From Karstenula rhodostoma CBS 690.94 (Eukaryota; Ascomycota; Dothideomycetes; Pleosporales; Didymosphaeriaceae), in contig MU001508.1 of the NCBI GenBank assembly GCA_010093485.1, forward strand, positions 200,051 to 264,050: a stretch of DNA of 64,000 nt, given 5' to 3'. A program made the position numbers and the translations under genes. Below are positions 10,626 to 21,788 of this stretch, piece after piece. Position 1 is the stretch's first letter; each line of letters starts with the position of its first letter. Below the pieces are notes generated by a model. The model was given only the letters and a program-made list of their open reading frames with translations, was not told where the DNA came from and ran no database searches.

Positions 10626-11665
10626 ATGTCTCTGATACGCGACTTGTACCGATTCTGGCGGGAAGAACGCAAGAGACCCGCGGCCAATGCTGAGAAGAAG
10701 GTCGAATTCGAACAATGGGAAAAGGATGTCACGGCCGGTAAGAGAAGAGCCTGCCTAGACACGCGAGCATTTCATGACCTTGCGCAGACGATATACGTAC
10801 CCTCTTCCTAGCCACACTCACAGAAGGAAACGAAGACATGCATTCACCCGTCATCAAACGCGCTCAAATCCAACAGTTCCACGAAGACATGGCAGCTCTT
10901 ACCAAAACCTCCAACGGAGAAATAGAGATGCCCTCAGTCACCGACCACCTAGTCCAGGCCCAAGATCAGGACGACAGGCACAATGCTGTGCTCGGCGCAG
11001 TTCCTGCCCTGGAAACTCTGATCACCTCGCATGCGCACTTCCCATTCACCACTCCAGTCATTCTCACGAGAGACGCTCTACTGCGAGCAGTCCTGCTCTT
11101 GACAAACCACGTCGCCTTGCCCTTCAAGCAAGCATGCCAGGTAGGAAACGACTACGAGATTCGTACTCACTCGGAAAAGGAGCGACTCAGGTTCATCTAC
11201 TCTGCGCTAGCATGTCCACCCATAGGAGACCCAACGCAAGACGACGTTTTAGATATAGTGAGTAGAGTCAAGTATCCGTGGCAAACGTGGGGAAAGGGGA
11301 TCGTCAGGCGTCGACTTCTGGATGACTTTAGGCCGTTAGCGGAACGGTTGGAGCCTGCGAGAGATGTAAAGGCGCAGGATAGTTTGCTGGTGAAGAAGCT
11401 GGAGCCGTTAAGGGTGCTCGTGAAGGCGTTTCCACCGCGGTGGGGAGAACCTGTGGTAGTGGTGCGATTTGGAGAAAATCAGGCTTTGACCGAGAAGCAG
11501 TTCGTCGAATGGGCAAGCACGGTAAGAAGGTATCTCTGAACTGTTGTTTTGTGTTTGGCTAACGTGGAACAGGTTCAGCTAATGGACGTTCTGGACCAAG
11601 TGTTCGGTGTTCTTGTGCATGCTGGAGAGGATACTGCGCTCTCATCATATTCCGAAGAGGGGTGA
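10626..11665 (+). CDS. Uncharacterised protein, 304 aa
   Basis: Exons 10626-10737, 10812-11521 and 11573-11665 join in phase. I do not recognise the family. The N-terminus (MSLIRDLYRFWREERKRP) is basic and amphipathic. The middle has an LTRDALLRAVLLLTNH helix, then a charged region, and the last exon encodes VQLMDVLDQVFGVLVHAGED. No signal peptide or clear membrane span is seen. The first intron could alternatively be read as a 27-base gap near 10784, but the 74-base intron with a GTAAGA donor and TAG acceptor is more typical here. The cellular role is unknown. Confidence 0.65.
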
Positions 11666-12183
11666 TGATTTGCTGGCACTGAATCGCGATTTTCCAAGCT
11701 CATAGTTTTATTCTGACAAGCACTTGCTGAATGAATGGTTTTTCTTATTGTTGACTCGAACTACAAAGTAGTGTCCCGTAAAGTGATGGATAAACATGGA
11801 CATGGGGACTGCCGTCCAAAAGTAATACAAAAGGAAGCGTTGTAAGTGGATGAACAAGGTTAGGTACGCAAGCAAGGCTTGGCGGCTCGCCATAAAACCT
11901 CAGTCAGGACACGATCGCTTTTTCTTGTTGGGACAGGTCGCTGAATGAATAACAAATGATTAACGATGTATTCGGATGTTCTTGGAAGGTGGTGTGAAGA
12001 GAAACCACGAGAACAACGCGATTATGTCACTGAGGCTTGGCGGGTCAGGTCAGTGACGCCTGCCTTTATACACAGCCTACCGCCACCGCGCTCCCTCGCC
12101 GCAACACTCCTACGTCCCTAAGTCACCCGCGCGCCGCTCTATCGACCGCTATCGCTCAACCACAGACCGCGACAGCATCCGAC
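11666..12183. other. Intergenic region
   Basis: Nothing recognisable is present in these 518 bases; a 61-codon antisense frame at 11708-11893 has no family features. Confidence 0.5.
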
Positions 12184-13067
12184 ATGGCTGGCCCAAAATA
12201 CACGAACGTCCCGCAGCGGGACTCGCTCGATGAGCCCTCAGCCTTCGCGCAGGCACCGCCGAGCTACCAGGAGTCAGACCCGACGCGCGAAGCACTCATC
12301 TCAGGTGTTCCCCGGAGCGAGAACGACAACTTGCCCGATGACTTCAAGTTTGGAGGTGTGGTCGCAGAGGCGACGCTTGATATCCGCATGGCCTTTATTC
12401 GCAAGGTCTATGCTATCTTGTAAGTTGTGAGCATGCCGCTGTACCCACAGCATGAGACTGACTGCGGCACAGGACTGTCCAACTGCTCGGCACAGCCGTC
12501 CTCGGCGGACTGTCGATGATGTCTGAATCGTACCAGAAGTTCATCAAGGAGAACCAGTGGCCCATGTGGGTGTCGCTCATCGGAGCCTTCGTATTCCTCG
12601 GCCTCACCTTTTGGAAGCGCAAATCGTACCCTACGAACCTCTTGTTCCTCGCCGGTTTCACACTCATGGAAGCATACTCGATTAGCGTCGTGATTGCCTT
12701 CACGGACAACCACATCGTTTTGCAGGCAGTCATGTTCACGCTGGGCATATTCGTGGCGCTGAGTCTGTTCGCGTGCCAGACCAAGTACGACTTCACGAGC
12801 TGGATGCCATACCTGTTCGGCGCACTGTGGGTGCTCATCCTGTTCGGCTTCATGTCGGCCTTTTTCCCGAAGACGTCCACCGTGGAGCTTGGTTACGGCG
12901 TCGTCGCAGCCCTGATCTTCTCTGGATACATCCTGGTCGACACGCAGTTGATCATGCGCCACTACCACGTGGAGGAGGAGATTGCGGCGGCCATCTCGCT
13001 GTACCTCGACATCATCAACCTCTTCCTCGCGATTCTGAGGATCCTCAACTCGCAGAACAACAACTAG
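12184..13067 (+). CDS. Bax inhibitor-1 family membrane protein
   Basis: Exons 12184-12419 and 12473-13067 give 276 residues. A cytosolic N-terminus of about 75 residues with PPSYQESD precedes seven hydrophobic helices. Family signatures include DIRMAFIRKVY before helix 1, the GLTFWKR loop, LFLAGFTLMEAYSISVV, FACQTKYDFTSW and, near the end, SGYILVDTQLIMRHYHVEEE with its conserved acidic residues. This fits the TMBIM/BI-1 group (yeast Bxi1/Ybh3 relatives), which act in endomembrane calcium leak and stress or death control. The short polar C-terminus ends in NSQNNN. The role is known for the family, not shown here. Confidence 0.9.
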
Positions 13068-13134
13068 GGCAGGGTAACGGGTGCCCGCGCTTGCATGGCG
13101 GGCACATGGGTGTATACGAGGCGTTCGGGCACGG

Positions 13135-13172
13135 TGCTTTCTCTTGGGCGCGATGCTTTCTCTTGGGCGCGA
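13135..13172 (+). repeat. 19-bp tandem duplication
   Basis: The unit TGCTTTCTCTTGGGCGCGA occurs twice, head to tail, just after the Bax-inhibitor gene. Confidence 0.9.
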
Positions 13173-13608
13173 TTGCGTGATGTGGGTTTACAACTCGGGG
13201 TGTGTGCTGGCAGGGCGCTTTCTTTATGTTTAGCTTGAATTTCGCCGAATTACGCTCTACCATAGCCTACAACTTCATCTACACGACCAGCTATCATGCC
13301 GTCGCTGCATGTATGTGTGACGTCCATGGATGCACTGCAGATGGCCACACTGTGTACGGGCTTAGCACATGTGAGAAGGGATTGGCCATGGACCCTGGCT
13401 GGCGCTGGCTTGGCTGCAGGTGGCCCTTGAAACAAAACAGCAGTCTCGATGAGGTTCCAGTGCGCTCAGGCCACCTCAAGCTCCGCCCAGACAAGAAGAA
13501 GCTCCGCTGGGACACAGGGCGAAGTCAATCTGTCCTGTCTCCTGCGAGTCCTGTCTAGCCTGTCGTCGTTTGTCGGTTTGTCAGTCTTGTTGTTGCTGCC
13601 TCTCTGCT

Positions 13609-13650
13609 CGCCTGCATTGCGTGTTCGCCTGCATTGCGTGTTCGCCTGCA
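13609..13650 (+). repeat. 17-bp tandem duplication with partial third copy
   Basis: The unit CGCCTGCATTGCGTGTT occurs twice and is followed by the first eight bases of a third copy. Confidence 0.85.
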
Positions 13651-14014
13651 ACCTGTCGCTCACCGACCTGTGCGCAAAACCACGCCGTCGATATTTGCGG
13701 GGGTCCGTTAACGCGACTGTGACCTTCCCGAACGGCGGACTCGCCCTGTACAGTTCCAATTGCCTTGACCGCCGCCAGTTGAGCGTGAAGACTGCACAAT
13801 AACCGCAGGTCGTCTGCGCAACCCGCGAAAACGACAGGAAAAGGAGGTGCGATCCGCGCACTCTTGCCTCGAATTTCACCGCCTGTCTCCCCATTCGAAA
13901 CGCACATCCCCGCAAAACGGTCGCTCGCCCGTCCACCGCATCTTTTTAATCGCACGCTGCGCTCCTCGTTCCGCCCCTTCACCTCCGTCGTCCATGTCCG
14001 CTCATTCCTAGGGG

Positions 14015-14051
14015 GAAGAAGAAGAAGAAGAAGAAGAAGAAGAAGAAGAAG
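14015..14051 (+). repeat. (GAA)12 microsatellite
   Basis: About twelve uninterrupted GAA triplets lie some 240 bases upstream of the ceramide synthase start, in presumed promoter or 5' UTR sequence. The length is likely polymorphic. Confidence 0.95.
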
Positions 14052-14293
14052 CGAAACAACGCTCGTTACCTGACACGTGTGGCCTGACCCATCGTCGCGC
14101 GATCATAGTGGTTCGATATCTCTACGACCGCTTCGAGCAGAGCAGACATACATATTCACCGCGAAGCGAGTCTCTGTTTGCGACGCTATATTGCAATCAC
14201 TTGAAGTCCTACCTCGAGTGGACTGCTACCCCATACCCACTCTTCCCCGCGGTTGGTCGATCCTTCTCTCATACTTGGGTCTGTATACACAGC

Positions 14294-15916
14294 ATGATCA
14301 GCTGTCGCAGTTCAGATACAGGCGGCTTGGGGGAAGCCGCAGATGTCGTCCCAAGCAAGAATGAGCAAGTCAACGGCGCAAATGGCACCCACAAACCTTA
14401 CAAGAGAGCAAAGCCACGGACGGAGAACGACGGGCTCTTCACATACCTGTGCATGCAGCTATCCGAGCACCAGATCGGTATGTCAGACTCGACCCGTTAC
14501 AAAACATGTCCTTGTACAAAGGTCTAATTTTTGCGCATAGGCATATCGGTCAACCTCCTCTCCCTCCTGTTCCTCACGCACATCTTCTTCCCTCGAGCGC
14601 GGCAACACACGTGGAAGTTCTACCACCTCTCCTACTACAACGCCGAGAGCGGAAAATATGGCTGCGGCTTTGACGACCTCGCATTCGTCGGGCTGTGGCT
14701 CGTTCTGTTCGTGGGCTTGCGAGTGGCCGTGATGGACTATATCCTGGCACCGTTAGCCAGGCGAGGAGGCATCCAGACAAAGAAGGGCCTTGTCAGATTC
14801 CAGGAGCAGGCCTGGCTGGTCTGCTACTGCGTTTGCTCGTGGTCACTTGGAATGGTACGTGGCAGCGATGCGCAATAACAACAGAAAGCTAACCGTGGGA
14901 TAGTACATTGTCTGGAATTCCGAGTACTTCTTCAACCTGCATGAAATGTGGAAAGGCTGGCCGTTCCGCGAGATCTGCGGTCTGTCCAAGTTCTACTATC
15001 TCGCTCAATGGGCGTTTTGGATTGCACAGATTCTGGTCGTGAACATCGAGGAGAAGCGGAAAGACTATGCAGAGATGTTCACCCACCACATATTCACCAT
15101 TTCGCTTCTGTTCCTTTCGTACGGATTCTACCACACCCGCGTCGGCATCGTCATTCTATGCATCATGGACCTGGTCGACATAGTACTGCCGGTAAGTGCA
15201 AACGATCACCACTACAAGCCACACTATCCTAACGCATTTCCCAGACCGCCAAGCTATTGAAGTACATGGGCTACACCCAAGCCTGCGACGTCTTCTTCGG
15301 TCTCTTCGTGGTCGTCTGGGTCGTCACCCGCCAAATCTTCTTCCCGATCGTGATATATTCCGTCTACAAGCACACTCTCATCGACATACCGGATGGCTGC
15401 TACTTCATTGATGGCACCATGGTGTCCGGCAATGAGCCGGAACGTTGTGCTGAGCTCGGCGGCAGCGTTGTCTGGCCCAACCTTATCAAGGCATACACTG
15501 ATCGCGATGGGCCCGTCTGCTGGAATTCTAGCGTCCGCTTCAGCTTCCTGGCCCTCCTGTTGTGCCTGCAAGCGATTATCTTCCTTTGGTTCTGCATGAT
15601 CGTGAAGGTTGTGGTGAATGTCGTCCGAGGGCACTCCGCGGATGACGTCCGCTCCGACGACGAAGGCGACGTTGAGGAGATGGAGGATGTCAAGACCGGA
15701 TACGAGGCACATCATGTTCCGGCCGCACCGCTAGAGCAGGAAGTCGGCGTTGAGTCGCTCAACTTCGCGACTAGGAAGGGTGCGAATGCTAACGGCGCCG
15801 CCGCCGTGCGGAGAAGCAAGAACCAGCGCTCGACCAGATCGAGCGGGATTAGCATCCCGGGCCATGGCGACCACAAGGAGCTGCTGGGGCGCATTGGCTG
15901 CGATAAGCCGAGCTGA
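14294..15916 (+). CDS. Ceramide synthase, Lag1/Lac1 type (TLC domain)
   Basis: Exons 14294-14477, 14541-14854, 14904-15191 and 15245-15916 give 485 residues. It is a multispanning endoplasmic-reticulum acyltransferase that N-acylates sphingoid bases. The Lag motif is clear: RKDYAEMFTHHIFTISLLF, with the paired catalytic histidines, then FYHTRVGIVIL and MDLVDIVLPTAK. Upstream are FYHLSYYNAE and YIVWNSEYFFNLHEMWKGWP. A long, acidic then basic C-terminal tail follows the last helix and carries possible regulatory sites (DDVRSDDEGDVEEMEDV). In-frame codons upstream of 14294 lead only to a GTG, so the ATG at 14294 is the best start, with moderate certainty. Confidence 0.93.
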
Positions 15917-16826
15917 GCCCCTTTGGATGGTGTTTCTGGGTCTGTCTTTGCTTCCTTTGGCGGGTGAGCGTAAGCGCTTGTATTGTGCATGGGCGAAGGG
16001 TTCCCCATAGGACGCTGGGACGGTGTTTCGGGGCGTTCAGTGCGGCTGCGGCATGGCGAAAGTGGGAGGGAGAGAGTGGACCATGGAGAGTATACCCTAG
16101 AGTATATACCGAGAGTCCTACCGGTATCTATCATTCTTTTGTGCATGTCTTCGTCCACATTGTGCTGTCTGCCACTGGAACAAGCCTGGCCTGCGCGCGA
16201 ATCCCGCTCGGTCCTACCACCAAGTGTATGTTCGCACCTTGCTGCCTCCCAATGCATTCCGGCCAGACCTACATATATCCTTGGTTCCGCAATACAGGAT
16301 TGTATCGGCGTTGTCACGTTCACGCTAATCTCATGCGTCAGGAACCCGCTCCTGTCCTCGAAGCCTTCGAACGAGTTCCTCGTACGCTTACCAAGTTCCA
16401 CCACGCACTTTGAGAGTTTTCTGCAGCTGGATGCGCAAATATCCGTCGCGGACATTTGTGGGTCCCCCACTGTATGTAATGTGTACTGGGTGTGAAGGTA
16501 CGCGCTCGCAGCGGCGGAGAAAAGTGGGCCCTCCGCAAGTTTCCCGCAACCCGAACAGTGAAGGTTACACACGACGTGGGTGAACGTCCGCAGCTCACAG
16601 CGAGGCAATAAAATGAGACATGAGCATCCCGCAAGAGTCCCGCAAGTTTCCCGCAACCTGCGGGGCGACGAGCGGGAACCACAAGATTCCGCTCGCACAC
16701 GCGCCGCCCATAGCTGAGGAAGGAGACGTAAGTCCATGCCAGCACGACTACATAAAACCCGCTGGAATCAAACTTTGTTCTTCACTATCATTCAGCTACA
16801 TTCCACATCTTCCCAGCGAACTCGCC
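15917..16826. other. Intergenic region with repeated CCCGCAA boxes
   Basis: These 910 bases hold no convincing gene. A 19-base direct repeat, CCGCAAGTTTCCCGCAACC, lies at 16533-16551 and 16640-16658, with further CCCGCAAG copies near 16628 and 16638, all 170-300 bases upstream of the SDR start. Confidence 0.6.
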
Positions 16827-17869
16827 ATGTCAGCCACTGAATTGAACACCGCAGCGCCAGCCTGGACATTCACCCGCTCCTTCCACAAGGCCCCCTACCC
16901 TGCTATATCCCCCTCCCGGCCCGAGCTCTCTCAGGCGGGAAAAACCGTCCTCGTAACCGGCGGAAATGCGGGTATCGGGTACGCCATCGCCAATGCGTTC
17001 CTCGAGGCCTCCGCTGCCAAGGTCATTGTGACCGGCCGGAGAGCAGAGGCGACGAAAGCCGCAGCTGCTTCCCTCGCGGCTGCGAATCCTGATCGGGGCG
17101 AGGCGGTGGGGTTGCCCTGCGATGTGGCCGATGCGGAGGCTGTAGGTGCGCTGTGGAATGCGCTCGAGGCGGAGGGCACGACGGTGGACGTGCTGGTCCT
17201 CAACGCGGTCAAAGTAGCGGATGCGAAGCCGCTGCTGGACAGCGGTGTGGTTGAGGTGTGGGCCACGTTCGAGGTGAATGTACGAGCGCAGTTGCAGATG
17301 ACGGAGCGGTTCTACAGGCAGAAGGGGGAGGGTGTGAAGGGGCCGAAGGTTCGTACACTTTCGTGCAGCGAAGGATGTCGCTGCGGAGAGACGACGTACG
17401 TACTGTACTGACTGGGACGGTAGAATCTGATCAACGTCTCTTCATTCTCGATACACGACCACAACATCGCCGCAGACCGCCCCGCGTACGGCCTTACCAA
17501 GAACGCGGCCGCGCTCACGCTGCAGCTCATCGCGCAGGACACCAGCGCTGAGAAGATGCAGGTTGTGAGCATGAATCCTGGGGGTGTGCTGACGGCTGCT
17601 GCGAGGAGTGTTGGGTGCGACGAGGACTCGTATCCGTGGAATAGCCGTAAGTGCCTTGTGTCGAGGAGTGTGCTGCGCATGTTGCTGAAGTTTGTCTAGC
17701 GGATCTCCCCGGTCAGTTTGCGGTCTGGCTTGCCTCTCCTGAGGCGGTTTTTCTGCACGGGCGGTTTGTCTGGTGTGAGTGGGACGTGGAGGAGTTGAAG
17801 AGCGGGGATGTTAGGAAAAGGATTGCTGAGGATGCTTTTTACTTGAAGGTTGGGGTGAGGGGGCTTTGA
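16827..17869 (+). CDS. Short-chain dehydrogenase/reductase
   Basis: Exons 16827-17348, 17424-17646 and 17700-17869 give 304 residues. The nucleotide site TGGNAGIG is at about residue 48, CDVAD follows, and VLNAV stands at the usual NAG position. The catalytic Ser lies in NVSSFS and the YxxxK motif is YGLTK, so the enzyme should be active with NAD(P)H. The first donor is GTTCGT, a less common form, but the frame across the junction (KNLINVSS) is convincing. The N-terminus adds about 35 residues before the core. The substrate is unknown and no pathway partner is obvious beside it. Confidence 0.87.
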
Positions 17870-18428
17870 GGGTGTTCACGTAGATTGACGGTGCGATTGC
17901 CTATACAACTGTCGTTCAGTGTCCAATATAGCACTCCATCGCTTCTCCTGAATTAATACAGTATACTCAAACCTTTGACGAGGCACCGTATATAGCATTG
18001 CGCACACAATCGTACTCCCTATCGCTCTTCTTCCCCCTCTAACCCTCCCCCATTAACTATGCCATTCCAACCCGGACTCCTCAACCAACAACCTCCACTT
18101 CCTCCGAAACTGCCTCGCGCACTCCCAGTCCCGCCTACCCCTCACAAACGCCCCATCCGCGGATCTCCCCACCTGCCTGTTGTAAGCAGGGCCATTATAT
18201 GTAGAATACACTAGTCTTGAAGAAGCCAGCGCTAGCGCCAATGTGATGAACGCTAGTCATAAGGTGCAGTAGCGATCTGGGACGACGTCGTCATTCCCCT
18301 CATTGGGATCACTGCAAATCCCCTCGGCCGAACGGCAAATCCGCCATTGCAACTTTGACAACTATATCACAACGTCGCGCAATTCTTGCCTTCTCCATCG
18401 ACAGCATCTGCCAAAAAAAAAACCAACG
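17870..18428. other. Intergenic region
   Basis: No gene or RNA was recognised in these 559 bases. The right end is the promoter and leader of the RidA-like gene, with an A9 tract just before its start. Confidence 0.5.
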
Positions 18429-18947
18429 ATGTCGAACAAGCCGCACGCCTTTAATCCAGCAGACGTTCCAAAGCCCCCACCAACCTACTCGCAGGTTTCA
18501 GTCACGCCTCTCTTACCGACATCGAAACTCATCACGCTTGCTGGGCAGGTCGGTCTTGACGGCAAAACTCATAAGATAGTGGAAGGCTTCGATGCCCAAG
18601 TCAAAGTCGCCTACCAAAACATACTCAACGCGCTGAAAGCAACGGGTGCGACTCCCCGCGATATCATCCACGTGAAGCATTTCATCGTCAAAGACACCGG
18701 ACGCGTCGGAGTTGAGAGTGAAGATGAATTGACACGTGTGTGGGGTCACCATTGTAAGTCGATCCCAGGACTTGTACCAGACGCTACCGTATCCCTCCAT
18801 ACCCTTATTAACCACGATTCAGGGATGGAATTCATGGACAAGGAAGCTGAAGGGCATCGGCCTCCGGACACAGTGCTGGGTGTTGCGGCTTTGGCAACGA
18901 AAGAGCTATTATATGAATGCGAGGTGTGGGCCATCGTGCACAATTGA
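18429..18947 (+). CDS. RidA/YjgF/UK114 family protein
   Basis: A single exon encodes 172 residues. Features of the Rid fold are VSVTPLLPTSKLITLAGQVGLDG, then AYQNILNALKATGATPRDIIHVKHFIV and, late, LYECEVWAIV. The family deaminates reactive enamine/imine intermediates, but the canonical RidA arginine is not clearly placed here. Members with extended C-termini are of uncertain substrate. At 172 residues it is longer than the typical 120-135, with an insertion around the MEFMDKEAEGHRPP segment. No neighbouring gene hints at a pathway. Confidence 0.82.
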   Translation: MSNKPHAFNPADVPKPPPTYSQVSVTPLLPTSKLITLAGQVGLDGKTHKIVEGFDAQVKVAYQNILNALKATGATPRDIIHVKHFIVKDTGRVGVESEDELTRVWGHHCKSIPGLVPDATVSLHTLINHDSGMEFMDKEAEGHRPPDTVLGVAALATKELLYECEVWAIVHN

Positions 18948-19329
18948 GCATTTACTGTACTCTTCACGCGCTACTTTGGTTTTGTTGTATCATGTCTCAC
19001 GAGGATGGCCTAAGAACGAGGTATTCGCCCATTGCAAAGGCACCCAAGTGCACTCACGCACCTCTTTTATTCGTCCAGGTTATATATAATGATGGTAGTC
19101 TGATAACAACGTATTCGGCTATCACAAAGTGAGCTAAGTCTAAACACGCGTTATTTATCCTTTGTCTTGTATAAGCGCTAGATTCTTCACCCACTAGAGC
19201 TTCACAGTGTTGAGATGGTCGAGACGACGATAGTTCAAGAGTCACGGCTCACACATAACTCACCACACTAATCACCCCTACCTCTCAAAGCCTATCAGCA
19301 TCCATTATACCTCCCGCCGCAGCGACAAG
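18948..19329. other. Gene-free stretch with a degraded repeat
   Basis: Apart from the partial repeat copy E (about 19185-19275) nothing recognisable is present. It leads directly into the broken gene at 19330. Confidence 0.5.
19185..19275 (+). mobile_element. Retroposon-like element, partial copy E
   Basis: The segment CAGTGTTGAGATGGTCGAGA and the following bases to CACACTAATCACCC match the front half of copies C and D. The 3' half with the GGGATCC signature is missing or diverged. A TGGTCGAGACG stretch fits the pol III A-box pattern TRGYNNARNNG, but no good B box is present. Confidence 0.55.
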
Positions 19330-20611
19330 TACACGTTCCCCCCCCCCCTCTTTGCCGAGCCTCAGCCGGCTTCCTCAACGAGTCAATGGTATGTCTCTTT
19401 CGCAACAACCCCTTCCCAATCAAGGTCGAGGATCTGCGGGCTCGCACGGCGGCCGGGGTCTGGGTGCCAGGGGAAGAGCATGATTGTGGCGTCGATCGTG
19501 ATGAGCGAGAGACCGCAGCACCTCCCTCCTCAAATTATATACTACGTCTGTGACTTATCTCGCTCTATTAGCCCTTAGATTTATCCTATTCTATAGTAAT
19601 TAAATATTAAGATAGTTAAGGTAATAATAATCCTAAAGTTATAGTTATATATAACTTACTCTATTAATTACTCTAATACTCCCTCTTTCTCGCGGGCGCC
19701 TACGGGCACCTACGGGCACCTACAGGCGCCTCCCTATTGTGTTCCACGACTCCGGGATCCCCACATGTCCCAATCAAGGTGTATGGCGGCCGAGCCCTCG
19801 AGGAAATCATAGCCCTGCTCTCCGGCGACCGCTGGAAGCGTGGCCGCGCCTATATCCGCTAGCTCCGATCCAGTCACCCCTCATTCGAGAGCCCCTGGAC
19901 CTCAGCCACGCAGTGCGAAGCCCTGGAGTCGCGCATGCTCCACACCAGTGTCGAAGAGCTGTTCGAGCTTTCCGGCACGCCGCTGCGGGGCCATCCCGAG
20001 GGCGAGGAAGACTACGAATGGCGCCGTGTTTGCGAGAAGTACGACTCGCTCGACGAGGCGACGGACCCCAAGACCGTCTCCGTTACATCAACTGGGAAAA
20101 GCTACGGGAAAAACTCCCCCGTCGCATGCGGTATCCGAGGAAGACGGACTTCCACTATCATGAGGGATACATCGACTATCGCCTGCTCTCTCTCGAAGAG
20201 GTTATTGAGAAGTTCGAGCTGACGAAGATGCTGGAGTTGCGCCGCTTGGAGGAGATTGTCCTGGAGTATGATGGGTATGTTTGTTGGTATGCGAGGGGCG
20301 ATGGGGATGTGTTGGCGGCCTGGGGCGAGCTAGCGGACAATTATTACTTCATCAAGCTTCTGGGGAAGGTTGGCTCGTGGCTGGGGGATAAGTTGAAGCG
20401 CCAGAACGTGCAGGATGTTGAGGTCTTCGCCGACATGGAGTCGCCTCGTGTTCGCGATGAGTTCGAGCGCCAGAACTGGCAGGAGGCTGTGGTCTACAAT
20501 CAAATACAGGTGCCTGATGTGTGGCGATGGAGCCACTGTGTCCTGAGAGAGTGTGTGGACTTTGCTCACTTTCAGAGGGCTGAGTATCTTGTTGTAAAGC
20601 AGGCTTTGTGA
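19330..20611 (+). pseudogene. Broken fungal gene split by a mobile element
   Basis: Three coding blocks of one protein can be seen. Block 1 ends RNNPFPIKV before 19427. Block 2 resumes after the insertion with YGGRALEEIIALLSGDRWKR, hits an in-frame TAG at 19860-19862, and continues as LHTSVEELFELSGTPLRGHP to about 20087. A one-base-type frameshift then leads to block 3, RYINWEKLREKLPRRM, which runs to the stop at 20609-20611. A run of 11 C residues at about 19338-19348 marks a further likely slip near the front. The 341-base insert 19427-19767 disrupts it. The family is unknown but resembles fungal 'hypothetical' proteins of the type at 54716. Not functional as read. Confidence 0.72.
19427..19767 (+). 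mobile_element. Retroposon-like element, copy B, inserted in a gene
   Basis: The insert is flanked by a perfect 13-base direct repeat, TCCCAATCAAGGT (19414-19426 and 19768-19780), a clear target-site duplication. Removing the insert and one repeat copy restores the host reading frame locally. The last about 245 bases match copy A closely and end with CGACTCCGGGATCCCCACATG. The first about 95 bases are unique to this copy in the window. AT-rich transitions again show RIP. Four tandem TACGGGCACC-like units are present. Confidence 0.8.
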
Positions 20612-21615
20612 TACAAAACATACCTGCATTACATTCACCTTGGTAGTTCAACATCATGGATATAAATTTGTAGCAAAATTCGAATTAGGTGTACAGTAAT
20701 ATGCAACTCTCAGTATGAATGCGCGTGTAGACTTGGTTCATCCTGTGATGGTCGGGTTATGTGGGGTTTAATCAATTATCGTGATGCAGAATATGTTCGA
20801 ATGAGAATAGAATTTGTTAATATATGCTGAGGTTGCGTGAGTGCGTGTAGAGGCCTAGTTTTCTTCATAAGGGTTGAATATATCGTCTTCCTTCGCTTTT
20901 TCTTTTCTTTTTGGCAATCAATACGATATGTAATGTTCCCAGCGCAAGTAGTCTTATAGATGTAACACCGCAGGAACAAATACATGAAAGACCTTGATCT
21001 GAGCTTGAATTGAGCGCTGTTGTCATCGTGACATGTGACATAGGCAGACGAAAGTACCACATGAATCGACTCGACTCATTTCGCAATGGACGAGCATTTG
21101 ACTCCTGAACCATCCTGATGTAACAAAGCCAGAAATCGTCCCTTTTTTGCTCCGATGGTGGCTTATTTACCTTGACAAAATCTGAAGTAACCATTCCAAG
21201 TAAACACATGTCTATGGGCGATCGGTTGAACATAGGAGGTAGTTTGAATCCGCGCTGGAGCGGCATGATTCCACTAACCACATAGCATTACCTGAACTTG
21301 CATCCAGACCCCACATATTTGATGTGACCTCGGGGAATATGTGAAATGATAAGGCCTAGACATACGAAACAGGAGTTTGAGTCGAAGAATTGTGCATACA
21401 CGTTTCTCAGATGCCGAACATGGATTTGGCGCACCTCAGCGAGTAGACGATGCGTAAAGTGGGGTTAAACTTTTGCAACAGCTGTCTTCTAGTACCTAAT
21501 GCTGCAGCTATCGCTTGCGAACCACTTGTGGTCCTAACCTTCTAGAATTTGAGTTTGAGTTATCTAGATGTGGTTTAGCGCGCCCGTATCCGCCGACGGC
21601 AGTTCCAAGATCGCA
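20612..21615. other. AT-rich gene-free stretch
   Basis: No supported gene. A 138-codon antisense frame (20865-21281) has no motif and skewed composition, and was not accepted. Confidence 0.55.
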
Positions 21616-21788
21616 TGTGGGGATCCCGGAGTCGTGAAAGACAATAGGGAGGCGCCCGCGAGGAGGAGGGCGTGTTAGGTGATCGGTGGGGTGAGTCACG
21701 TGGCACCGTGGCTCTGGGATTATCGTCGCCTCAACCATCTCAACACTGCTTCTCAACCATCATGGAACAGAACAGATCCAAGGGCCAA
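21616..21788 (-). mobile_element. Retroposon-like element, copy D
   Basis: Read on the minus strand, it starts TTGGCCCTTGGATCTGTTCT like copy C and ends CGACTCCGGGATCCCCACATG. Flanks TCCAAGATCGCA (21604-21615) and TCCAAGGTCGCA (21789-21800) agree at 11 of 12 positions and look like a target-site duplication; the one difference is a G/A transition. It has only one GCGGGCGCC unit, so the internal tandem array is shorter. This copy is little affected by RIP. Confidence 0.78.

Larger units (their letters stand above)
13068..14293. other. Long intergenic region with small tandem repeats
   Basis: This 1226-base gap holds no convincing gene. It carries a 19-base tandem duplication, a 17-base tandem duplication and a GAA microsatellite (listed separately), and should contain the ceramide synthase promoter at its right end. 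Confidence 0.6.

Noticed and set aside
10784..10812. 27-nt intron alternative in the unknown 304-aa gene
   Set aside because: Too short for this genome; the 74-nt intron 10738-10811 has better signals.
15712..16737. 341-codon minus-strand frame
   Set aside because: It overlaps the 3' end of the ceramide synthase gene antisense, has no motif, and reflects GC-rich third positions of the real gene.
20865..21281. 138-codon minus-strand frame
   Set aside because: No recognised motif, AT-rich context, adjacent to repeats.
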